Below are positions 55,880 to 64,000 of a DNA stretch of 64,000 nt, one piece after another (position 1 is the first letter of the stretch; every line of letters begins with the position of its first letter). The position numbers and the translations under genes were made by a program. The DNA comes from Caprella mutica (Eukaryota > Arthropoda > Malacostraca > Amphipoda > Caprellidae), in NCBI GenBank assembly GCA_947561585.1, contig CANNZV010001192.1, positions 124,001-188,000 on the forward strand. The letters run 5' to 3'. The notes below the pieces were generated by a model that saw nothing but the letters and a program-made list of their open reading frames with translations, was not told the DNA's origin and made no database searches.

Positions 55880-58876
55880 AAAACTAACTAGGTACACCGC
55901 ACTTCAAAACTAACAAGCTACACCGCCCTTCAAAACTAACTAGCTACACCGCCCTTCAAAACTAACTAGGTACACCACACTTCAAAACAAACTAGGTACA
56001 CCGCACTTCAACACTAACTAGATGCTCCGCACTTCAAAACTAACTAGGTACACCGTACTTCAAAACTAACTAGGCACACTGTAGTTTAAAATTAACTAGG
56101 TACAACGCACTTCAAAGCTAACTATGCACACTGTAGTTTAAAACTAACTAGGTAAACCGCACTTCAAACCTAACTAGGTACACCACACTTCAAAACTAAC
56201 TAGCTACACTGCACTTCAAATCTAACTAGGTACACTGCACTTTAAAGCTAACTAGGCACACTTTAGTTCAAAGCTAACTAGGCACACTGTAGTTCAAAGC
56301 TGACTAGGCACACCGCACTTCAAAGTAACTAGGCACACTGCAGTTCAAAGGTAACTAGGCACACTGTAGTTTAAAATTAACTAGGTACACCGCACTTCAA
56401 AGCTAACTATGCACACTGTAGTTTAAAACTTCAAAACTAACTAGTTACACCGCACTTCAAACCTAACTAGGTACACCACACTTCTAAACTAACTAGCTAC
56501 ACTGCACTTCAGAACTAACTAGGTACACTGCACTTTAAAGCTAACTAGGCACACTGTAGTTCAAAGCTAACAAGGCACACTGTAGATCAAAGCTAACTAG
56601 GCACACTGCATTTCAAAACTAACTAGGCACTCTGCACTTCAAAGCTAACTAGGTACACCGCACTTCAAAGCTAACTAGGCACACTGTAGTTCAAAGCTAA
56701 CTAGGCACACTGTAGTTCAAAGCTAACTAGGTACACTGCACTTTATAGCTAACTAAGCACACTGCACTTGAAAACTAACTAGGCACACTGCACTTCAAAA
56801 CTAACTAGGTACACCGCACTTCAAAGCTAACTAGGCACACCGCACTTCAAAGATAACTAGGTACACTGCACTTCAAAGCTAACTAGGTACACCGCACTTC
56901 AAAGCTAACTAGGAACACTGCAGTTCAAAACTAACTAGTCACACTGCACTTCAAAACGAACTAGGTACACCGAACTTCAAAGCTAACTAGGTACACTGTA
57001 GTTCAAAGCTAACTAGGCACACTGTAGTTCAAAGCTAACTAGGTACACTGCAGTTCAAAGCTAACTAAGCACACTGTCATTCAAAACTAACTAGGTACAC
57101 TGCACTTCAAAACTAACTAGGTACACCACACTTCAAAAACTAACTAGATGCTCCGCTCTTCAAACTAACTAGGTACACTGCATTTCAAAACAAACTAGGT
57201 ATACTGAACTTCAAAGCTAACTAGGCACACTGTAGTTCAAAACTAACTAGGTACACTGCACTTCAAAGCTAACTAGGCACACTGTAGTTTAAAACTAACT
57301 AGGTACACCGCACTTCAAACCTAACTAGGTACACCACACTTCAAAACTAACTAGCTACACTGCACTTCAAATCTAACTAGGTACACTGCACTTTAAAGCT
57401 AACTAGGCACACTTTAGTTCTAAGCTAACTAGGCACACTGTAGTTCAAAGCTGACTAGGCACACCGCACTTCAAATTAACTAGGCACACTGCAGTTCAAA
57501 GGTAACTAGGCACACTGTAGTTTAAAATTAACTAGGTACACCGCACTTCAAAGCTAACTATGCACACTGTAGTTTAAAACTTCAAAACTAACTAGTTACA
57601 CCGCACTTCAAACCTAACTAGGTACACCACACTTCTAAACTAACTAGCTACACTGCACTTCAGAACTAACTAGGTACACTGCACTTTAAAGCTAACTAGG
57701 CACACTGTAGTTCAAAGCTAACAAGGCACACTGTAGATCAAAGCTAACTAGGCACACTGCATTTCAAAACTAACTAGGCACACTGCACTTCAAAGCTAAC
57801 TAGGTACACCGCACTTCAAAGCTAACTAGGCACACTGTAGTTCAAAGCTAACTAGGCACACTGTAGTTCAAAGCTAACTAGGTACACTGCACTTTATAGC
57901 TAACTAAGCACACTGCACTTGAAAACTAACTAGGCACACTGCACTTCAAAACTAACTAGGTACACCGCACTTCAAAGCTAACTAGGCACACCGCACTTCA
58001 AAGATAACTAGGTACACTGCACTTCAAAGCTAACTAGGTACACCGCACTTCATAGCTAACTAGGAACACTGCAGTTCAAAACTAACTAGTCACACTGCAC
58101 TTCAAAGCGAACTAGGTACACCGAACTTCAAAGCTAACTAGGTACACTGTAGTTCAAAGCTAACTAGGCACACTGTAGTTCAAAGCTAACTAGGCACACT
58201 GTAGTTCAAAGCTAACTAGGCACACTGTAATTCAAAACTAACTAGGCACACTGCAGTTCAAAGCTAACTAAGCACACTGCATTTCAAAACAAACTAGGTA
58301 CACTGAACTTCAAAGCTAACTAGGCACACTGTAGTTCAAAACTAACTAGGTACACTGCACTTCAAAGCTAACTAGGCACACTGTAGTTTAAAACTAACTA
58401 GGTACACTGCACTTCAAAACTAACTAGGTACACCACACTTCAAAACTAACTAGATGCTCCGCACTTCAAAACTAACTAGGTACACTGCACATCAAAACTA
58501 ACTAGGCACACTGTAGTTCAAAACTAACTATGTAGGCACACTGCAGTTCAAAGCTAACTAGGTACACTGCACTTCAAAGCTAACTAGTCACACTGCACTT
58601 CAAAGCTAACTAGGTACACTGCACTTCAAAGCTAACTAGGCATACTGCACTTGAAAACTAACTAGGCACACTGCAGTGCAAAACTAACTAGGCACACTGT
58701 AGTTTGAAGCTAACAAGGCACACTGTAGTTCATAACTAACTAGGTACACTGCAGCTCAAAACTAAATAGGTCACTGTAGTTCAAAATTAACTAGGCACAC
58801 CGCACTTCAAAGCTAACTAGGCACACTGTTGTTTAAAGCTAACTAGGCACACTGTAGTTCAAAACTAGGTACACTT
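55880..58876. repeat. 26-bp satellite array of about 3 kb
   Basis: About 115 units of CTAACTAGGCACACTGTAGT + TCAAAG, with two main variants: GCACACTGTAGT-type and GTACACCGCACT-type. Occasional insertions (GATGCTCCGC; TTTAAAACTTCAAAACT) recur at matching places, revealing a higher-order period of about 1,151 bp (for example 56261 and 57412). No ORF. Confidence 0.95.
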
Positions 58877-59455
58877 TAGCTAATTGCAATAACACAAAAA
58901 TATTCTAACAAACGAAATTTATATGTATTACACTGAGCAAGTAACACTTTTACAGTTCACTTCTAATGTTAGACAATGAATAATTGTTATATTGCTATGA
59001 CGTTAGGATGCATTATTGCATAAGTAGTCTGATGGTCCCCCATGGGATGTCTTCATCAACTGTGGTACCTTATAACAGTCCACTGTATGGGTTCTTCTAG
59101 TGATTAGAATCTTACTCTTTTGTTTATATTTTCAGATTCCTCTTTATATCTTTTAATCTCCTTTTACTAAATAGTAAATACTCATTGGCATGCCCTAGAA
59201 CCAACTTGCTTATTTGGTTCAGACCTCAGGCCTATGGTCAATGCTCAAACGTATTTAGGTTATATAACACTTTATTATTATAACTCAAAAGGGATTGTAT
59301 TTATATATCAAGCAATAATTATAACACAATGCACTTCACTAGGTATTCACAAGTATTTGTCTCTTAAACTAAGGACTTGAGATTTAGATGTCAATCTCAT
59401 GCGAGCCAAATGGTAACTATAGCCAAAGACAATATAAGATAGACGCTCAACTCCA
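58877..59455. other. Intergenic DNA, no gene seen
   Basis: No ORF or repeat of note between the satellite and the GC-richer upstream region. Confidence 0.4.
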
Positions 59456-59459
59456 TGTT

Positions 59460-59620
59460 ATAAAATACGGAGGATGTTTGCACTGACGTCAGAACGATGA
59501 CGCAACTTCTAGCCAATCAGCGTTAATGTATACCTACAACTTTTAGTGTCATCTTTCGCCGCTTGGGCCTTGGCTAATGTATGTTTACTATCAACTTAAG
59601 TATCGTGTCAAGATGGCCCC
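59460..59620 (+). promoter_or_regulatory. Candidate promoter: CRE, half-CRE and CCAAT box
   Basis: Full CRE palindrome TGACGTCA at 59484-59491, TGACGCAA at about 59498, and CCAAT at 59513-59517, in a locally GC-richer stretch about 120-150 bp upstream of the THAP exon. No TATA box at the expected place. Confidence 0.45.
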
Positions 59621-59632
59621 CACTACGAATTA

Positions 59633-59899
59633 AGTAAAGTTATGCAGATTCGCTAATTGTGCTAATAGTTCAAATAACTGTGAATTAAATTTTTTTAGTT
59701 TTCCACTGAAAAATACTTTAACTTGGAAAAAATGCCTGCAAAAATAGTAGGCTTGAAAATTTAAGTTAGGTGACTCTGAGCCGACATCATTATATCTGTC
59801 AAAATCATTTTTGTAAATTTGATTATGTCAATATTTTGTCACCATATAAAAATAAACTGAAGCCTGGTACAATTCCCAGAGAAGTGGAAAAACATGAAG
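59633..59899 (+). pseudogene. THAP-domain exon with frameshift and stop
   Basis: The first frame reads VKLCRFANCA, then FFSFPLKN and LTW, the start of a THAP zinc finger (C-x4-C...FP...W). Past an A run at 59727-59732 the match continues in the next frame (NSRLENLS), meets a TAG at 59767-59769, then gives YICQNHF (the C-x2-H pair) and KLKPGTIPREVEKHE, typical of the THAP C-terminal end. The codon before VKLC is TAA, not ATG, so a start is also missing. The exon ends in phase 1 at GAAG/GTGAGT. The domain would bind transposon or promoter DNA, but as written it cannot be translated whole. Confidence 0.65.
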
Positions 59900-62800
59900 G
59901 TGAGTTTGTTAATTTGTTATTACTTTTTGAAACTAAATGGGTAAGCTAACTTGGTACCTACCTAGTTGATAGGTAGCCTAAGGTAGGTAAGTATCTAACC
60001 AATTTACCAAAATTGAAAAGAGAAATCACCCATTGTCTTCATTATGTACTTACCTACCTACCTAAGAGGCTAACTAAATTTTAAAGTATATATCAAAAGT
60101 AATTTGTGAAAATGTTTCAAGATTCCAAAAAACCCAAATAAGCAAAGCTGCAATTTGCAAAATACTGATTTCAAACTTCAGTAAAGACTAATGACAGAGA
60201 AGGCTAACTTCTTTCCCCAAAGTTTATTGTGCCCTCCATTTTCTTAGGTATACCTATATATCACAAAATTTGTGTCCACAGACTCACAGTACCCCTTACT
60301 TTCTTAGATTTTTGTCAAACTATTTTCAAGACTTACCATAGGTATGACAGATTTGATTATAAATTACAAAAGTTAAAATCGCCACCATCCATGCAGTTAT
60401 GAGTTAGCCAGTGTGCAGAGACAGCAGAGTGTGGTAGGGTCATCAGTCATGTACCAGTTTGTATTTGGGTACAAAATCCAACATTCCCACTGACTTCTTC
60501 AAAAAGCTAAATAATCCACCATAAATTTCTAGTAATTTGGCTGATCCTGCAACATTTTCCAAATTTATCCACCGAAAATTAATGGTAACATAGGAATTAA
60601 TTTAAAAGGGGAAAAAATGAAATACAGACTGGGTCATGCAGATAAATTGGGCCCCTTTAATTTTTAATTGCAGCCCTCTCAAGAGAGTCTCTAAAACATT
60701 CTGAACTGAAATTAGTACATTGAATGTTGCATAGATGATAGCTATGATGTTTCTGTTCTTAGCAGCCGCAATCCAGTCTGCACAATATGTGAGATATTTG
60801 GGATAGGTATTCTCTCCGAACAATTTTGAATTTATTCCTAAATTTACATTAATTTTGCTACAAACACTTTATCAAGTTTCTGCAGACTGTGCCGTAATTA
60901 GTCAGTGTGCCGCAATTTACCTATATTTGCTAAAGATATTTGTAGACTTTTTCTGAAATCGGTGGGAAAATATATCTAAAGGAGATCTGGTGACAATTTT
61001 CAAATTAACTCCTATATAAACATGTATTTATTGGAGAGAATATAGATAATTTTTTTAGTCTTTGGAGAGAACTTGTCATGGAAATTAAAATCTTGGTGAC
61101 TGATTTTGCATACTCTGTAGCCTGGACAGTTAGCCTGTTAGGTACCAGCCACTTCACAAGTGGACACTGACTTACTAATCAAGTAGAGATAAGAATACAA
61201 AAGTTGAATACCTATGATCTATGTCATTATGCATCCTTTTAGGCTTTTCTAGAATCAATTTGAACTTTATTAACTTATTAATTATGCACATGTGTAAATT
61301 GTCGTGAGTAAATTGTAAACTAACTAAGCATTGTACAGTTGAGCCCAGTCAGGGTTGCCATCGTCATTGAAAATCTTGAAATGTCCTTAAAAAATTTAAA
61401 ATGTCTTTCAATTTTGAAGATTTTTTGAAATGTGCTTGATTAGAATGGATATGATCTTGAATTTTCCCAAAGGTCAATTTTCACTTTTTGTTTGATAGAT
61501 GATAAATACAACATTTGAACATTAGAGTTAATTTCATATGAAGTTATTTTAAACAAATTACTAAATTTATGTACAAGTATATTGAAAAATTGCATTGACT
61601 CAAACATTGACTTACGATATTGCTGATAGCTCAATATGAAGGGTTTTAATTTAGTACATGAGCTGACTTTTCATCCAACACACATAGCTAAACCTGTCAG
61701 GCATCCTGACAGGTTTAGTTTTGTGTGTGTGTTACAGGCAGGTCCCGCTTTTATTACCAAAATCACGATTCAGTCTTATTACAAATAGTGTAAATTACAA
61801 ATTATCGGTCAGTTTCACATCTTCGGTCATATAAAAAAAACGATATTATAATTAGTATTTTATTTTTACTTTTTATTGGTATCCATGATACCTGCAGGAA
61901 TTGGAATTTACCCTAGTAATAAAACGAGGTATGACACAATTTTCTTAAGTAATATTTACTCTTTAAAGAATTAATTTTCTGTTGAGTTAGAAGAAGAAAA
62001 TAGTTTTGAAGGTTTGCCTTAGTGTGGAAGTGTTGCTGCAATTGTTACAAGAATTGTAACCATTTCTTTCCAGACTGGGAAACTTTCAGTCAGAGTATTG
62101 AATAGGTGCATAAAACAAGATCTTGACAAATTGATCAACAAGAGCTTGACTCAAATCTAAAAATATAGAGACTTTCTGCAACCTTTTAAACATATTCTTA
62201 CGGAAAGAAATATGCGAAAGATTATTAATGTATATTATGAATGTTATATGTGGTCACCAATTATTCTACTTTTTGATGATTAATCCAATAATATTCTAAA
62301 AAAATTGTAACCTACTCTCAGATACCTTTAGTAAAAGTCAGCTAAGTGCTACTTATAGCATCTCAGACAGATATTTATCGAATATTTATAGATTTCAGTT
62401 ATTATGATATTAATTCTTAATTGACCAATTTGTCTTCAAAAATATAAATCACAGATATATTCTAAGTAATCTATATTCAATGATGATAACATAAAATTTA
62501 AAATGTATATTTATTTAGCTACTCATCAGTCTAGCTAATTCTTTAGCTAGACCTAAGAAAATAAAGTAATTATTTATTCTCTTCAAGATTCACATTTTTT
62601 AAATATTACTTGAAAGATTGTGGAGCACATGATTTTCTCTTCTAGTACAGCATCATTTTCCAGTTATTTTTGAAACTGCTCTTAATTATGATTAGATATC
62701 TACCTACATGTTTTAACAGTATCATTCTTATATTCAATTTTTACATGTGAACGTATTTATGTTATACAGTACAGTCTAGCATCTAAGCTCGCTGCTACAC

Positions 62801-62991
62801 TATTTTACCTTTTATACTACCCATGTCTATATGGCTAACGACTATCAGATTAAATTCAAATGTAGATGTTTAGTATATAATATATATACCTATTTAATAA
62901 GCATATCATTCTCCACAATATCTTTCTAATTATTATTATGATTTTGATATAGCTACCTACTTTTCTAAATGAAATATTAATGTCATTGCAG
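59900..62991 (+). other. Large intron of the THAP-type gene
   Basis: 3.09 kb, GTGAGT...TCATTGCAG, with no recognisable gene inside. Phase 1 on both sides. Confidence 0.55.
61688..61718. repeat. Perfect 14-bp hairpin in the intron
   Basis: CTAAACCTGTCAGG, loop CAT, then the exact inverse. Outside it, CACACATAG and TTTTGTGTGTG extend the pairing imperfectly. It could be a joined transposon end pair or an RNA hairpin. Confidence 0.8.
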
Positions 62992-63101
62992 AAGAAGAAG
63001 AAGAAGGAGGCAACTTCCCTGATAGCAAAGCTCCGGACAATCGAGATGACTTTATTCTTGTAACTGATTCTGATTTTAGCAAGGCCTCAAGTTGTCAAGA
63101 G
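62992..63101 (+). CDS. THAP/P-element-type gene, exon 2 (acidic)
   Basis: Acceptor CATTGCAG, donor GAG/GTAACT. Phase 1 in, phase 0 out. Encodes a run of Glu followed by GGNFPDSKAPDNRDDFILVT and a Ser-rich end. No domain. Confidence 0.6.
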
Positions 63102-63277
63102 GTAACTGGTTAATTATTTCAATATTTATATCAATTTATGAGCATGATATAAAAGCAAACGCAGTTATGGTGTTTGATTAAGTTACATTCTTCTATACAT
63201 ATAATATAAAATAGACAGGTAATTCTTAATTTAAAACTATTTAGATTAGTTGATAGTGAATTATGTGTTTTTCTCAG

Positions 63278-63589
63278 GTTACTTCAGTTAAGCCCACCTT
63301 CTCTTCATCTCCAAAGTCTTCTGCTGCTGGTGTTGGCATAATTAGGAACTCTCCTCGACGTCACTATGCTTTCACTCCATACCCAAAGACAGCTGGTTGT
63401 GTAGGCATGGATAAGACCTCACCTCGGCGTTTGAGCGTAAGCTTGGATAAGAAATCTCCTCGACGTGAGATTTTCCAGTCATCTCCTAGGTTGTCTGCCT
63501 CTGTTACAAAAGTTGTCATTGGAATTGTCTCGAAGGATATTACAAGCATTGCAAAAATTCCTAACCCGAGTATAACAACTTCAGATAAG
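63278..63589 (+). CDS. THAP/P-element-type gene, exon 3 (SPRR repeats)
   Basis: 104 codons, phase 0 on both sides (TTTTTCTCAG/GTT and GATAAG/GTGGGT). Contains three SPRR motifs (NSPRRHYAF, TSPRRLSVS, KSPRREIFQ), each a Ser-Pro site followed by Arg-Arg, as in nuclear proteins phosphorylated by proline-directed kinases. Intrinsically disordered linker between DNA-binding and catalytic parts. Confidence 0.7.
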
Positions 63590-63733
63590 GTGGGTTATGT
63601 TTTTGACTTTTCAATGAAATATCTTATTGTACTTGTATCTAAATTATGAATTATATATTTACATATGTAAATTGTATTAATGTACATATTATAAAAGTTA
63701 TGTATACCTAATATTGAATATGGTTATTTTCAG

Positions 63734-64000
63734 ATTCCTATAAGATTCGAAAGAACCTCTGTCAGAAGTGTTAACAGTAAACGAAGGGCACAGAACACCA
63801 TACCTATCTCTAAGCTTAATATTCGAAAAAAATATAAAAGGTTGAATCTGGATCGCACAATCCATACCATATCTCCATATCTTGGCCCTTTTCTCTCAGA
63901 ATTTTTAGCTTTGAAATTGAAAAATAAAAAGCGTTATTCTAGTAGACAGAAAGCCATTGCAGTGAATTTACTTCTTTCATGTGGAAAAATTGGTTACAAT
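63734..64000 (+). CDS. THAP/P-element-type gene, exon 4 (partial, runs off window)
   Basis: Acceptor TTATTTTCAG, open to the window edge. After a basic, Lys/Arg-rich stretch (NIRKKYKRLN) comes LGPFLSEFLALKL, KNKKRYSSRQKAIAVNLLLS and CGKIGYN. The pattern F..xL....KKxRYS...K..A..L...S.K.Y resembles the start of P-element/THAP9 transposase domains. The catalytic DDE region would lie beyond the window. A domesticated THAP gene is the alternative. Confidence 0.6.
   Translation, partial: MPIRFERTSVRSVNSKRRAQNTIPISKLNIRKKYKRLNLDRTIHTISPYLGPFLSEFLALKLKNKKRYSSRQKAIAVNLLLSCGKIGYN

Overview
The window looks like AT-rich nuclear DNA of an invertebrate animal, most likely an arthropod. It has spliced genes with GT-AG introns, retrotransposon and transposase relics, many short non-autonomous DNA transposons and long tandem arrays. 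No rRNA, tRNA, operon or CRISPR is visible. The species cannot be fixed from the sequence; a crustacean such as a parasitic copepod is only a guess. Gene density is low, and most of the 64 kb is mobile or repetitive DNA.

Layout. 1-2.6 kb: 5' end of a minus-strand LTR-type retrotransposon (Gag ORF running off the window, a long leader made of tandem repeats, and a TATA/initiator promoter). 3-9 kb: G-tract repeats, copies of an old interspersed repeat, a PD-(D/E)xK-like transposon ORF fragment, a Tc1/mariner transposase 3' fragment and a 46-bp tandem array. 10.6-12.3 and 24.4-26.0 kb: two copies of one non-autonomous hAT element, each with a perfect 8-bp target duplication. 16.3-17.0, 27.8-28.8, 30.3-30.9, 31.1-32.8 and 53.9-54.6 kb: fold-back elements whose arms are built from short element-specific repeats; two have perfect 9-bp target duplications, a third has a likely one. 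33.3 kb: a rhodopsin-family GPCR exon with an in-frame TGA. 37.7 kb: a MITE.

40.8-43.7 kb (minus strand): a decayed Crypton-like tyrosine-recombinase gene with two C2H2 zinc fingers, a recombinase domain, and a tail of about sixteen 10-residue repeats. 47.5-50.6 kb (plus strand): the most interesting locus, an apparently intact five-exon gene. Exons 1-3 encode a complete CRESS-DNA-virus-type Rep (HUH nickase plus superfamily 3 helicase). Exons 4-5 add a long extension containing nineteen identical 24-bp units read as GDGVEIQQ. All four introns have GT-AG ends and compatible phases, so this is probably an endogenised or domesticated Rep gene, or the Rep of an undescribed mobile element. A 56-60-bp tandem array carrying the palindrome GACTATAGTC lies about 190 bp past its stop.

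55.9-58.9 kb: a 26-bp satellite with an embedded higher-order duplication of about 1.15 kb. 59.5-64 kb: a plus-strand THAP/P-element-transposase-type gene with a CRE/CCAAT-like upstream region. Its THAP exon carries a frameshift and a stop, but its later exons join in phase and run off the window.
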